DNA of 64,000 nucleotides from Burkholderiales bacterium Ga0077543 (GCA_001464055.1 LNET01000025.1:103960-167959); one strand, 5' to 3'; counted from the stretch's first letter, positions 16,543 through 26,093 are shown. The notes: a model not told the origin generated them from the sequence alone. Made by a program: numbers and translations.

Positions 16543-17802
16543 TCAGGCCACTTTGCGGATGCTGTCGCCCATCGTCGGTGGGCTGACGGCACGGGTCAGC
16601 GACGACTCCACGCGGTTGAGCAGGCAGTCCAGGCACAGGGCCGTCTCGGCATAGACCAGGGCGTGGGCACCCAGGCGCTGGCGGGTGTCGGCTTCGTCGG
16701 CCAACAGCCGCATGGCCGCTGCGAACTCGACAGCGCTTTCTGGAGCCACGAGCAGGCCGCGCCCATTCACGATGCGGGAAAGCTCGGTGCCGGGCGACGC
16801 CGCCGCGATCACGGGCCTTCCGCTGGCCAGCATGCCCGACAGTTTGCTGGGCATCACGAGATCGGCGGCACCGGCCACCTGGGGCAGCAGGTGCACATCG
16901 GCCAGGTTCAACAGTTCGTTCAGGCGATCCAGCGGTTGCAGGTCCATGACGCGGATGTTCTCGCGCCCGGCAGCAGCCTCTTCGACCCAGCGACGAAGCT
17001 CGCCGTCGCCTGAAATCACCAGGGCGATGTCGTCGCAGGGTTCCAGCAGTCGCATGGCTTCGAACAGGACAGGCAGGTTTTGCTTCCTGTTCATGCTGCC
17101 CGAAAACAGGAACACCACCTGGTCTTCGCGAACTTCCAGCTGGCGCCGCAATGCCGGTGAGCCAGCGGTGCGCCTGATCTGCCGCAGGTTCACCCAGTTC
17201 GGCAGCAGATGGCTGTGTTCCGGGGCCACGCCTTTCCTGGCCAGTTGCCGCATCATGCGCTGAGAGATCGTCGACACATGGTCAAACCGCTGCAGCAGCA
17301 CACGCTCTAGAAGGCTGACCACCCGGCGCATCACACCGCCCTTCAGCAGCCCCAGTTCGAAGGCTGCGTCGAGTTCGAAGTCCTGCACATGCAACCAGGC
17401 TTTGGCTCCGCTCAGCCGGGCTGTCAGCCAGGCCGCAGGGGCGCAGAAGAATGCGGGGGCCACCGCGAAGACCATCGTCGGCCGCCACAGGGCCAGCGCA
17501 AGCATCACGGGCAGGGAGCTCAGCATGAAGCTGAGCAGGTGCACCAGGCGCTTGATGGCGCTGGGCTGGCGCGGCACCCACAGCGGACAGCGGATGACCG
17601 TCAGCCCGCGCTTCGGTCGTTCAACTCGCCAGGCCCAGGCGCGATAACCCGGGCTCAGCTGCCACTGCGGGTAGTACGGCGGTGCGCAGACCACGACCAC
17701 TTCGTGGCCACGCTCGACCAGTCCGTCAGCCATTTCGCCAGAGTACTTTCCGATGCCAGTCAGTTCGGGCGCGAAGTTCAGGCTGGAAAGGACGATCTTC
17801 AT
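16543..17802 (-). CDS. WcaI-like family 4 glycosyltransferase
   Basis: A 419-residue GT-B enzyme. The N-terminal half has the WcaI-type opening (MKIVLSSLNFAPELTGIGKYSG, with VCAPPYYPQW), a mid-protein hydrophobic patch (about 90-125) that suggests membrane association, and the Rossmann core VFLFSGSMNRKQNLPVLFEA. The donor site region has PSKLSGMLASGRPVIAAA. Colanic acid-type WcaI enzymes add a sugar to the lipid-linked repeat unit; the sugar here cannot be deduced. It is the last gene of the 25-kb minus-strand polysaccharide/adhesin block. Confidence 0.88.
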   Translation of the reverse strand: MKIVLSSLNFAPELTGIGKYSGEMADGLVERGHEVVVVCAPPYYPQWQLSPGYRAWAWRVERPKRGLTVIRCPLWVPRQPSAIKRLVHLLSFMLSSLPVMLALALWRPTMVFAVAPAFFCAPAAWLTARLSGAKAWLHVQDFELDAAFELGLLKGGVMRRVVSLLERVLLQRFDHVSTISQRMMRQLARKGVAPEHSHLLPNWVNLRQIRRTAGSPALRRQLEVREDQVVFLFSGSMNRKQNLPVLFEAMRLLEPCDDIALVISGDGELRRWVEEAAAGRENIRVMDLQPLDRLNELLNLADVHLLPQVAGAADLVMPSKLSGMLASGRPVIAAASPGTELSRIVNGRGLLVAPESAVEFAAAMRLLADEADTRQRLGAHALVYAETALCLDCLLNRVESSLTRAVSPPTMGDSIRKVA

Positions 17803-17971
17803 GGAATCTGCGGGCCGAATGGATTCACGGTCACACTTGCTTTGTGTCAGCTCGATGCTGCTATGGCGGTGTGACGCTGGTGTATTCGGTCCGTAGTCCT
17901 TTCGGATCGCCTGACTTCAGCGATCCTGAAATGCGGTCTCCGACCGCCTTTGCAGACCGAAGGTCGCCCAG

Positions 17972-18820
17972 CTATCGACCGCGAAGGCGACTGAACCAGC
18001 CTTTGCGCTGGCTGGGTTTCTTCAGCGGTGGCTGGCTCATGACCGTGCCGATCAGATTGAACGGCGCCAGCAACTCGGTCGCGGACTCCAAGTCCTGCAC
18101 CCGGCTCTCGAAGGTCTCGACGACGAACAGGCTCGTATCGGCCCAGGGCAGGAAGGCGAGTGCGTCGGCGGTGTCCAGCAGGGGCGGCAGGTCGACGACG
18201 ATGATGCGGTCGGCATAACGACGCTTCATTTCCTGCACGAGGTGGTTCGCCGAACGTGCCGCCAGCAGTTCGGAAGAGTTCGCAACCTGGGCAGATCCCG
18301 CCGGCAGGAAGACGAAGCGCTCGACCCCGGGATTGACCAGCAATTCCGACAGTGGCTGGTCATCGAGAAGTTGCTGGGCCAGGCCCGCCTGGCCGGCCAG
18401 ACCGAGCAGGCGCTGCAGGCCCGTGCCGTCGAGTTCGGCGTCGATCAACAGCACCGAGGTGTCGAGATCGGCGGCCAGGGTGAGCGCCAGGTTCAGGGCC
18501 GTCAGCGACTTGCCTTCTACCCGGCGCGCACTCGTCACCGCCAGCACCTGATGGCCATCGGCCCGCATCCGCGGCAAGACCTGGCCGCGCAGCATGCGAA
18601 AGGTCTCGGCCAGCGCGCCGTCTCCGTTGACGACCTGGGGCACCCGCCGCAGGCGTTCCCTGACGTCGGGCTGGACGCGCGTGCTGGTGTAGGCGTAGCG
18701 CAAGGGCCCGGGGCCGGGAAGCGAGGTCTCTGCCGTTGGCGTCAGGGCCGTCACCACGTTCACCGTCGCCGCCGGAAGCAGAGCGTCACTCATGCGCGGA
18801 TTGTCGTTGATGAGTTTCAT
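17972..18820 (-). CDS. CpsD/EpsG-like P-loop protein (tyrosine-kinase family, probably atypical)
   Basis: ATG 18820 gives 282 residues; an ATG further upstream would overlap the chain-length gene. It has the BY-kinase/MinD-type fold, with a Walker A-like stretch SARRVEGKSLTALNLALTLA, Walker A' VLLIDAELDG and Walker B IIVVDLPPLL. The glycine-rich part of Walker A is degenerate (VEGKS), the Asp-x-Asp-Arg of A' reads Asp-Ala-Glu-Leu, and there is no Tyr cluster in the C-terminus, which ends in basic residues. It lies 22 bases after the Wzz/GumC-like gene and probably partners it in controlling polymer export, perhaps as a non-phosphorylating ATPase. Confidence 0.8.
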   Translation of the reverse strand: MKLINDNPRMSDALLPAATVNVVTALTPTAETSLPGPGPLRYAYTSTRVQPDVRERLRRVPQVVNGDGALAETFRMLRGQVLPRMRADGHQVLAVTSARRVEGKSLTALNLALTLAADLDTSVLLIDAELDGTGLQRLLGLAGQAGLAQQLLDDQPLSELLVNPGVERFVFLPAGSAQVANSSELLAARSANHLVQEMKRRYADRIIVVDLPPLLDTADALAFLPWADTSLFVVETFESRVQDLESATELLAPFNLIGTVMSQPPLKKPSQRKGWFSRLRGR

Positions 18821-18842
18821 GGCTCCTGTTGCCGCAAGCCGC

Positions 18843-20618
18843 TCACAGTCCCAGACGCCGCATGACAGAGAACCACAGCACATCCAGCGGCATGTAGACC
18901 AGATGGAAGAGCGCCGCCCCGGCGCTGCCCAGCAACAGAAGTGCCAGGGGCACGGAAAGCAGCGCCACTCTTCGCCTGCGTGCCGAGTCGGCCCGCACCG
19001 GCTGCGGCCAGATCGCCAGCACCGGAACCTGCATCACGCGCAGCACGTCGCGCGGGCCGTGCACGCCGCCGTCGACAGCGTGTGCCAGCGACACGGCGCT
19101 GATGGCGCCGGCCAGCGCCAGCAACAGGCCCATCAGGACGACCAGCTGCCGGTTGGGTCGGTACGGTCTCTCTGGCAGCACGGGCGGTTCGATGATGGTG
19201 AAACGCTCGGCCTTGCGGCTGCGTTCCAGCTGCTCGGCCACCTGCGCCTGCATCTGCTTGTCGCGCAGTTCGCGAAAACGTGACCGCGAGCTGTCCATGT
19301 CGCGCACCAGTTCCAGGTATTCGCGCTCGACCTCGCCTGAGGTCGCCAGGCGCAGCTGGAATTCCGCCAGACGTTCGCGCAGTTCCTCCCGCTCGGTCTG
19401 CAGCGACTCGATCTGCGACTGCGTCGTCGCGATCTGTGTCTGCAAGTTGAGGAAAGCCGGGTTGTCGGGCTTGCGCGCGCTGCGGGCGCTGGCGCCGGGG
19501 CTGGCACGCACGGTGGCTTCGAGCAGGTCGTAGGTGCGCTTGAGCTTGATGACGTCGGGATGCTGGTCGGAGTAACGCTTGCGCAGCCCCGTCAGCTCGC
19601 CGCGCAGGCGCTCCAGCATCATGTCGCGGTCGTCGGCCGCGCCTTGCGGGCCGCTCTGGGCTTCCAGGGCGGCGATCTCGCGGCGAACGCGGCGGACATC
19701 GGGGTGGTTGTCGCTGTACAGGCCGCTCAGGCTGGTCAGCTGCGACTGCAAGGCCCGCAACCGGTCTGTCGGCTCGAGCACGCCGCCGCCTTGCAGAGGC
19801 GCCTGCGGCTTGGTGTCGGCCAGCTGGTTTTCGAGCATCAGCTTGCGGTCGGTCAGGAAGGCGATGTCGCGTTCCGTGCGCTGGATCTCGAGATCGGCGC
19901 GTTCGCTGCCTGCCAGGTTGGCCACCGCCAGATCGGGTGTTCGGCCCTGGTTGCGGCGCTTGAAGTTGGCCAAGGCCTTTTCGAGCCCGTTGATGTGTTC
20001 CACCAGGCGCGAGAGTTCTTCGTCGATGAACGAGGTGGTCTCGGCGGCCTTTTGTTGCCGGTTCTTGACGTTTTCGTTCAGGAACAGCGTGGTCAGTTCG
20101 TTCGCGATCTTCTGCGCATTGACCGCCGACTGGCTTTCGAACGACAGGTTGAAGGCGATCGTGGCCTTGCCCGCCGTGCCGGTGCGGCGGTCGGTCACTT
20201 CGGCGCTCACTGGCACCAGCTTGATGTCACGCCGCATGCGGTCGAGGATTTCCTCGCTGGTCTCGCGCTGGCGGGCCGATCCATACAGGTTGTAGCGATC
20301 CACCAGTTCCAGCATGGTGGCGCGGGTCAGCACCTGCTGGCTGATGACCTGGATGCGTTCGTCGGCATAGCTCGTGACCGTGGAGCGCACGAATTCCTGG
20401 GGAATCTCCTGCTCCTTGATCAGGATGGTCGCGGTGGATCGATAGACGGCCGGCAGCGAGAAGGCGACGACAAAAGCCACCACGCTGAGCAGCAGAAACA
20501 CCCAGAACAGCAGCCAGCGCCGGCGGCGAACGATGGCCAGCAGGTCGACCAGCGACATGGAAGCTTCATCGGTCGGGGCAGCGGGGTACGCGAGCTCGTC
20601 TTGGGTCAATGTGGCCAT
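18843..20618 (-). CDS. Wzz/GumC-like polysaccharide co-polymerase (chain-length determinant)
   Basis: 591 residues. Two membrane segments (about 36-56 and near 500) flank a long periplasmic region with Wzz domain features and extensive coiled coil (about 190-260 and 290-480, rich in Leu/Glu/Arg/Gln). The C-terminal helix is preceded by the PCP proline motif PPVLPERPYRPNRQ. Such proteins set polymer length and couple to the outer-membrane exporter. The kinase-like domain is encoded separately by the next gene, as in EpsF/EpsG systems of PEP-CTERM bacteria. A further hydrophobic segment near residue 560 is unusual. Confidence 0.9.
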   Translation of the reverse strand: MATLTQDELAYPAAPTDEASMSLVDLLAIVRRRRWLLFWVFLLLSVVAFVVAFSLPAVYRSTATILIKEQEIPQEFVRSTVTSYADERIQVISQQVLTRATMLELVDRYNLYGSARQRETSEEILDRMRRDIKLVPVSAEVTDRRTGTAGKATIAFNLSFESQSAVNAQKIANELTTLFLNENVKNRQQKAAETTSFIDEELSRLVEHINGLEKALANFKRRNQGRTPDLAVANLAGSERADLEIQRTERDIAFLTDRKLMLENQLADTKPQAPLQGGGVLEPTDRLRALQSQLTSLSGLYSDNHPDVRRVRREIAALEAQSGPQGAADDRDMMLERLRGELTGLRKRYSDQHPDVIKLKRTYDLLEATVRASPGASARSARKPDNPAFLNLQTQIATTQSQIESLQTEREELRERLAEFQLRLATSGEVEREYLELVRDMDSSRSRFRELRDKQMQAQVAEQLERSRKAERFTIIEPPVLPERPYRPNRQLVVLMGLLLALAGAISAVSLAHAVDGGVHGPRDVLRVMQVPVLAIWPQPVRADSARRRRVALLSVPLALLLLGSAGAALFHLVYMPLDVLWFSVMRRLGL

Positions 20619-20660
20619 GGAGGGTGGTGGTTCGTTCGGCAGGGATCGCCAGCGCTCATG

Positions 20661-21905
20661 TCATCGGACCGAAAAAATTGTCGGGCCCTGATATTGCAGA
20701 GTGATGGAAACCTGGGTCGACACAAATTCGACACCTGAACGCGTTTCGCGAAAGTGCCGCGCGAAGGCGCTCGTTCGAAGAACCCAGCGTTCGGCCAGAG
20801 CCCAGTTCAGCGTGGCCTCCAGCCCGGTGACTCGCGGCTCGTTGAAGCCGCTCGCGCCTATGGCGCGGCTGTCCGACCGGTTGCCTGTCAGGCTGCCGTT
20901 CAGATGCGGCGTGAAGCCGTGATTCAGGCTGAGGCTCAGGCTGTCCGATCGGACCAGACCGAGCCCCGTTCCTGCCAGCTGGCGGCTGGCGGCCAGTGAC
21001 AGGGCCGTGCGCGGGCCCCACTGGCCCTGGTAGCTCAGGCTGTACTGCGAGCCGCTCTCGGGGGCTCGCAGGCGCTGCGAAACAGGGACCAGCGCCACCA
21101 GGCCGGCATCGCAGAAGGACACCGGCAGCGGACAGGCGAATCCGCTGAGCGTCGTCGTTCGTTCGCTGCGGTAGGCGCCCAGGCTGGCCGACAGTGCGGA
21201 TGTTTCGGTCAGCGCCCGGCTCGCGGCGAGGCTGATCGCGTCCGACCTGCTCTCGCCGGCGCCGCTGTCCAGTTCGAACTGCGAGCGCGACAGCTGGACT
21301 GTCAGGTTCAGCAGTTCATCCCAGCGATAGCTGGCTGAAGCCGAGCCCTGCGTTTCGCGGAATGCTTCGGCCGCCACCCGGCCGGCGTCGAAGCGGGTAT
21401 GGGTCTGGCTCAGGCTGGCTTGCGTGCCGAGCCGCTCGCTGACCTGATGCTGCCACGAGGCGCTGCCCTGGGTGGCATTGCGGCGGCGCCGGCCGATCAG
21501 TTCCTCGGTCGCGTTCAGGCTTTCGCCCCGGTTATCGTCGACCGAGTGGTCCAGGCTGGCGGTGAGGCTGTTCAGCGGCCACAGCAGCCCATGGGTCAGC
21601 GCCAAGCGGCCCAGCACATTGCGATTGGCTTGCGCGCCCATGGCCGGCAGGTCGACCGAAGCGTCCAGCCGCGTGTCGCTGGTCTCCATGCGACGCCGCA
21701 TCATCCAGCTGCCACCGACGCGGGTTTCGCGCCGTGCCTGGTCAGGCTGGTCATCGGTCTCGCGCCAGTCGCGTTCCACGCGAAGCTGCGCCTGCAGCAT
21801 GCCCTGTGCCGACCATTCGGCCGCCCTGGCAGTGGCTGGTGGAAACAACACGATGCAGGCCAGCGCCAGGGGAATGAACGGCGGACCGGGCGCTCGTGCA
21901 GTCAC
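20661..21905 (-). CDS. outer-membrane beta-barrel protein resembling the TIGR03016 (PEP-CTERM-associated) family
   Basis: A signal peptide (to about residue 28, ATARA/AEW) is followed by continuous alternating beta-strand pattern in 385 residues, with many strands of the form SASASYRWDELLNLTVQLSRSQF and a C-terminal strand ending VSITLQYQGP. This matches the large barrel proteins found in exosortase-linked polysaccharide loci. The start overlaps the stop of the Wza-like gene by 4 bases (ATGA), so the two are coupled. It may form an auxiliary channel or anchor for the exported polymer. Confidence 0.78.
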   Translation of the reverse strand: MTARAPGPPFIPLALACIVLFPPATARAAEWSAQGMLQAQLRVERDWRETDDQPDQARRETRVGGSWMMRRRMETSDTRLDASVDLPAMGAQANRNVLGRLALTHGLLWPLNSLTASLDHSVDDNRGESLNATEELIGRRRRNATQGSASWQHQVSERLGTQASLSQTHTRFDAGRVAAEAFRETQGSASASYRWDELLNLTVQLSRSQFELDSGAGESRSDAISLAASRALTETSALSASLGAYRSERTTTLSGFACPLPVSFCDAGLVALVPVSQRLRAPESGSQYSLSYQGQWGPRTALSLAASRQLAGTGLGLVRSDSLSLSLNHGFTPHLNGSLTGNRSDSRAIGASGFNEPRVTGLEATLNWALAERWVLRTSAFARHFRETRSGVEFVSTQVSITLQYQGPTIFSVR

Positions 21906-22552
21906 GGCACCAGCAGCACGTCCCCGCTTCTCAGGGTGATGTTCTGCGACAGATTGCCCCCTTTGCGTATGCGTGAGTAGTCGAAGGGGATGGAGACGGG
22001 CTGGCCATTGATGCGGCGAATGATCTGGATGCGTTCTTCCGACGCAAAAGGCGTCATGCCGCCAGCCAGGCTCAGGGCTTGCAAGACGTCGATGTTGCGG
22101 CCGACCGTGAAATCGCCCGGCTTGTTGACCCGGCCCAGGACGTAGATGCGATAGCTGGCAACCCGGGCCACGGAAACCGTCACTTCGGGTTCAGGCAGGA
22201 ATCGCGACAGCCTCTTGACGAGTTCCTCTCGCACCTGCACCGCGGTCTGGCCGGCCACCATCAGGTCGCCCGCCAGCGGAAAAGAGATGCCACCGTCGGG
22301 CCGCACCAGCGCCAGCGACTTCAGGTTGTCTTCTCTCCACACGGAAATCTCGAGCGCGTCTTCGGGGCCGATGAGATAGGCCGGGTCTTCCACCCGTTGC
22401 CGGCCGCCGACCGGTGTACCCCAGGGCAAGCCGGTGTCCAGGCTGGGCGCAGCAGGGGGAGAACTGCGCGCCCAGTTCGGCAGGGAAATGCTGCCGCAGC
22501 CCGCCAGCAGCAGGCTCAGAACCAATATCGCAAGCTGCATGGACCGGGCCAT
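21902..22552 (-). CDS. Wza/EpsE-like polysaccharide export lipoprotein
   Basis: From ATG 22552 a signal peptide ends in the lipobox LLAGC (Cys19). The product of about 216 residues has the Poly_export domain (YLIGPEDALEISVWREDNLKSLALVRPDGGISFPL) and one SLBB domain (YRIYVLGRVNKPGDFTVGRNIDVLQALSLAGGMTPFA), ending NITLRSGDVLLVP. It forms the periplasmic/outer-membrane export channel in Wzx/Wzy-dependent systems. It lacks the C-terminal amphipathic helix of E. coli Wza, so the neighbouring beta-barrel may supply the pore. Confidence 0.9.
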   Translation of the reverse strand: MARSMQLAILVLSLLLAGCGSISLPNWARSSPPAAPSLDTGLPWGTPVGGRQRVEDPAYLIGPEDALEISVWREDNLKSLALVRPDGGISFPLAGDLMVAGQTAVQVREELVKRLSRFLPEPEVTVSVARVASYRIYVLGRVNKPGDFTVGRNIDVLQALSLAGGMTPFASEERIQIIRRINGQPVSIPFDYSRIRKGGNLSQNITLRSGDVLLVP

Positions 22553-22601
22553 GGTCCAGCCCGCTGTGGGGCCTGGAAGGGTTGAACGCTGCAACGGCAC
22601 T

Positions 22602-23294
22602 TCAGCGCCGCTCGACGGAAGGAACAAAACGTTCGGCATCGGCTCGGTCGCGCACTTCCTGGAGTTGATTGAAAAGCTGGACCTCGGTCAGGCCGAGCAG
22701 TGGCTCGCGCTGGCGCACGGCATCCCACACGCCCTTGTTCCTGTAGCGCTCGATGAGTTCGTTGCCGATCCTGGCCAGGCGGTCGTTCTTCTCGCTGCAT
22801 TCGGTCACCAGGCGCACCTGGTCGCCGAAGCGGCCTTGCAGTGTCGCCTGGGCAGCCTCCTGAGCCTTCAGTCGATTGGCGGCTTGTGCCAGCGCGGCGT
22901 CCTTCTCGGCCAAGGCAGCATCGCTGCTGCGCTTTTCCTGGTCCAGGGTCTTCTCGAGTTCAGCGAGCTTGCTCAGCAGCAGGGCCTTCTCGGCCTCCAC
23001 CTCGGCCAGCTTGGCCTGGCTCGCACGCTGCGCCGCCGCCGCGCGTGCGGCGGCGCCTTCGCGGGCCTTGAGCTTCTTCGAGATGTCTTCGCGTTCGGCG
23101 TCGAGCCTGGCTTTTTCGGCCTGGGTCTGCTGCAGCTGCTGCTGCAGGCCTTGCATCTGCTGCTGGGCACGGCGCGCAGCACGTTCGGCCGAACGGTCGG
23201 CCTGCTGCGCAGTTGCCGACATGGCGCCGAGCATCAGGGCGCACACCACGACACCGCGACGGAGTCCTTTGCGGGTGAGGTGATCGAAGTCCAT
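22602..23294 (-). CDS. secreted coiled-coil protein
   Basis: ATG 23294 gives 230 residues with a signal peptide (basic start, VVVCALMLGAMSATAQ). A long heptad-rich coiled coil follows (about 30-170, with RRAQQQMQGLQQQLQQTQAEKARL and Ala/Glu/Lys repeats), then a small conserved-looking C-terminal domain (RLVTECSEKNDRLARIGNELIERYRNKGVWDAVRQREPLLGLTEVQ). It resembles uncharacterised proteins of exopolysaccharide loci. It probably spans or spaces the periplasm between the porin and export components encoded on each side. Confidence 0.7.
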   Translation of the reverse strand: MDFDHLTRKGLRRGVVVCALMLGAMSATAQQADRSAERAARRAQQQMQGLQQQLQQTQAEKARLDAEREDISKKLKAREGAAARAAAAQRASQAKLAEVEAEKALLLSKLAELEKTLDQEKRSSDAALAEKDAALAQAANRLKAQEAAQATLQGRFGDQVRLVTECSEKNDRLARIGNELIERYRNKGVWDAVRQREPLLGLTEVQLFNQLQEVRDRADAERFVPSVERR

Positions 23295-23338
23295 GCGAGG
23301 TTTTCCCCGGTGAGGGTGGTGGGTGGCCCAATCGCTGG

Positions 23339-24916
23339 TCAAAAGCGCAGCGCCATGTCGAGATGCAGCGTGTCCACCGACAGCGGCGCGCCGCTGATCG
23401 AGTCACCACTCAGCCAGCGCAGGGTGGTGACGGCGTTGCGCCCCAACCCGTAGCTGCCGCCGAGCACGAAGCCCTTGGTGTCGGTACCCCCCAGGCGAAG
23501 GTCGCTGTCGGTGAAGGCGTCGAGCACGGCGTCGCGCTCGACGCGCTTGTAGCCGAAGAAGGCCTGCCAGTCGTGGCGCTTGTTGACGCTGGAGTCGCCG
23601 AAAGCCACGCGGAAGGCATAGCCGTCGATCTCCCCGGACACGTTCTCCCCCGTGCGTGCCGACACCGAGGCGGCATCGAAGCCGACGTTGCGAACATAGT
23701 CTCCCGTCAGGGTCAGCTGCTTGCGCCCCGGGATCTCGATGGCAACAGTTCCGGTGAGGTTGACGATGCTGTATTCCGAGGCCAGCGCGAGCAAGGGCCG
23801 CGCCGGGTCGACCGAGATGTTGAACAGGGTGTTGCCCTTCTGCGCAAAGGCCGGCGCCGTGAAGTCGTTCAGGCTGGAATTCAAGCCCGCCACATTGGCC
23901 TTGCCCAGGATGTTCCTGTACTCGTAGTACGCCAGGCCGATTTTGCTGCGCACCACCCCCGAACCGGGGAAATCCAGCCCGGCCTGCACGCCGAACAGCC
24001 ACTTGTCGCGGCTGGACAGTTCGACTTCCTGAATGGGCACCGCCGCAGCGGTCAGGAAACCGCGGGTATTGCCCCAGAGCCGCGGCGCCCACTGCACGGC
24101 CACGCCGTCGAAACTGAGGTCATTCGCCCACATCAGGTCGGTGCCGAACCAGGGGTTGCCGAAGCGGCCGGCCACGACATTGAACTGCTCGCCGGTCGTG
24201 AAACGAACATAGGCACGGTCGAAAGCCGTGGTGTAGCGGTTGTTGAAGTTGCCCAGCGTCTGGTTCGACGACAGCGGGTCGGTGGTGTTACCGGTCGTCA
24301 GGCGCAAGCCTGCCGACCACTGTTCGTCGGCCGTGAAGGTCACGCCCAGGCGGGCGCGCACCCTCAAGCGCTGCCGGTTCTCGCTGGTGTTCAACAAACT
24401 CAGGCTGCGCGTGCGGTTGGTTTCCGTCACGTTGATGGCTGGGGCGTTGTCGTCGCCGAAGGTGTCGCTCTGAAAGCGCATGCGCAGATCGCCATCGATC
24501 TGCATGCCCCGCACCCAGTTCGGCACCGCACCGGAACCCGCCCAGCCTTCGCGCTGGCCCTGGGCTGCGATCTCGGCGCGCAGCTCGTCTTTCAGTTCCT
24601 TGCGAACGAACTCGGGAATGAAGGGCACGCGGATCGGGGTCGCTGCCGGTGCCGTGCCGGCGGCGACCTGCCGGGCGGCGGAGGGCGCTGCCGGCGCGTC
24701 GATTTCCCTCAGAAGCACATCAGCGCGCGCGCGCGTCAACACGCCCTGCTCGATCAAGAGGTTGATCAGACTCGTGGTGGTGGTTCGCACCTGATCGATG
24801 TCGCCTGCCGGTGCGGCCTGCGCATTCGTTCTGGGCTGGGCCAGGGCTGCGCTGCCAGCAGCCATGAGCGCCAGGCACAAGGGCGCGGCAACGAGGTGGA
24901 AGGAACGGAGCTTCAT
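23339..24916 (-). CDS. putative outer-membrane porin
   Basis: ATG 24916 gives 525 residues with a clear signal peptide (LCLALMAAGSAALAQ). Residues 30-75 carry a short helical region (LINLLIEQGVLTRARADVLL), typical of the Putative_porin family, in which a periplasmic coiled element precedes the barrel. The rest is beta-strand rich (LRMRFQSDTF, RQRLRVRARLGVTF) and ends in a C-terminal Phe (DMALRF), the classical outer-membrane insertion signal. It is co-oriented with TonB/ExbD/ExbB genes, so it could be their outer-membrane partner, although no TonB box or plug domain was seen. Confidence 0.8.
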   Translation of the reverse strand: MKLRSFHLVAAPLCLALMAAGSAALAQPRTNAQAAPAGDIDQVRTTTTSLINLLIEQGVLTRARADVLLREIDAPAAPSAARQVAAGTAPAATPIRVPFIPEFVRKELKDELRAEIAAQGQREGWAGSGAVPNWVRGMQIDGDLRMRFQSDTFGDDNAPAINVTETNRTRSLSLLNTSENRQRLRVRARLGVTFTADEQWSAGLRLTTGNTTDPLSSNQTLGNFNNRYTTAFDRAYVRFTTGEQFNVVAGRFGNPWFGTDLMWANDLSFDGVAVQWAPRLWGNTRGFLTAAAVPIQEVELSSRDKWLFGVQAGLDFPGSGVVRSKIGLAYYEYRNILGKANVAGLNSSLNDFTAPAFAQKGNTLFNISVDPARPLLALASEYSIVNLTGTVAIEIPGRKQLTLTGDYVRNVGFDAASVSARTGENVSGEIDGYAFRVAFGDSSVNKRHDWQAFFGYKRVERDAVLDAFTDSDLRLGGTDTKGFVLGGSYGLGRNAVTTLRWLSGDSISGAPLSVDTLHLDMALRF

Positions 24917-24969
24917 GGATTCCTGGGGCAGAGGTGTCGTCGGCAGGTGACGCAACGCGACGCAGCCGC

Positions 24970-25665
24970 TCAGGCGCGGCGGTTCAGGCGAAGCTGCACC
25001 CTGCGAAGATTGCTGGGCGGCAATTCGCGCAGGGCCGGCATCTCGGCCAGCGTGCTCTGGATGAGCGTGTCGATCTCGGGGTCGCCCGAGCTCGTGATGA
25101 TTTCAGCCCGCTGCACGCGTCCGTCGTCGCCCAGCAGGATGCTGACGACGACACTGAACTCGGATTGCGGGGCCTTGCGGTTGCGGGCCAGGGCTTCGAA
25201 GAAGTTGCGTTGCAGCAGCCCGGTGTAGTAGCGACCCGCGCCGCCGCCGCCGCTGCCGCTGCCGGTGCTGAGCAGGTCGCGGCCACCGCGGTTGGCGGCC
25301 AGGCCGAAACCATCGCTGCCCGCAGTGCCGTCGGCGTCGACGCCCAGCGGCTGGTCGGAAGCGGGTTTCGGGTCGTCGGGCGGGCTGTCGGCGGGCTTGG
25401 GCTCTTCGAGCTTGGGCTGGTCGATCTTCACCTCCTCCTTCAGCTTGGGAGGTTCTGGCGGCTTTTCTGGCGGCTTGGGTGGGGGCGGTGGCGGTTGCCG
25501 CAGGATGGCGACCTGCTGCGGCGCTGGCTTGGCAGTGCCTGAACCTTCGCTGGCCAGCTTGTAGATCGTCCATGCCAGGCCACCCAGAAAGAGCGCGGCC
25601 GCCAGCACACCGGCCGCGGTGGCCAGCTGCTTCTTGCGTTGGGCTTTGGCCGAGGCTCTGGACAC
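24970..25665 (-). CDS. TonB-like energy transducer
   Basis: 231 residues. The N-terminal cytoplasmic stretch is basic, followed by a single membrane helix (about 15-37), then a Pro/Lys/Glu-rich periplasmic spacer (49-100, with runs of Pro and KPPEPPK-type repeats), a Gly/Ser-rich linker and a C-terminal TonB-type domain (about 145-231). The latter contains VVVSILLGDDGRVQRAEIITSSGDPEIDTLI. It transmits proton-motive energy from the ExbB/ExbD complex to the outer membrane. It is followed closely by the porin gene. Confidence 0.85.
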   Translation of the reverse strand: MSRASAKAQRKKQLATAAGVLAAALFLGGLAWTIYKLASEGSGTAKPAPQQVAILRQPPPPPPKPPEKPPEPPKLKEEVKIDQPKLEEPKPADSPPDDPKPASDQPLGVDADGTAGSDGFGLAANRGGRDLLSTGSGSGGGGAGRYYTGLLQRNFFEALARNRKAPQSEFSVVVSILLGDDGRVQRAEIITSSGDPEIDTLIQSTLAEMPALRELPPSNLRRVQLRLNRRA

Positions 25666-25675
25666 CGTGCCTGCC

Positions 25676-26080
25676 TTACTTCACCAGCCGCTGGGTCACC
25701 AGACCCAGCTGCGTGATGTCGAGCCGGCCCATCAGGTCGAGCACGTCGACGACCTTCTCGTAGCTGACCTTCGCGTCGCCCTTGATGACCACCGGGAAGT
25801 CAGGGTTCACCGCCTTCTGCTGGCGCAGGCGGTCTTCCAGTTCCTGGAGGGTCACGGGGTAGGTGTCCAGGAAGATCTGGCCGTCGTCGCGGATGGTGAT
25901 GGCCTTGGTCTGTGGTTTGGCCAGGCTGGGCGTGGCGCTGGCCTTCGGCAGGTTCACCTTGATGCCCTGCACCGAAGCCGTGGTCATGATGATGAAGATG
26001 ACCAGCAGCACGTACGACAAGTCGAGCATGGGCACGACGTTGATTTCGTCGTAGGCCTTGCCACCTTCCTGCATCTTCAT
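25676..26080 (-). CDS. exbD: ExbD/TolR-family proton-channel subunit
   Basis: 134 residues, the usual family length. The single membrane helix (about 15-37) holds the functional Asp in the MLDLSYVLLVIFIIMTTA stretch, and the periplasmic domain ends with VDVLDLMGRLDITQLGLVTQRL. It works with an ExbB-type protein; here the partner is the large fusion encoded just upstream, 13 bases away. Confidence 0.92.
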   Translation of the reverse strand: MKMQEGGKAYDEINVVPMLDLSYVLLVIFIIMTTASVQGIKVNLPKASATPSLAKPQTKAITIRDDGQIFLDTYPVTLQELEDRLRQQKAVNPDFPVVIKGDAKVSYEKVVDVLDLMGRLDITQLGLVTQRLVK

Positions 26081-26093
26081 GGCGCAGCCTCTT

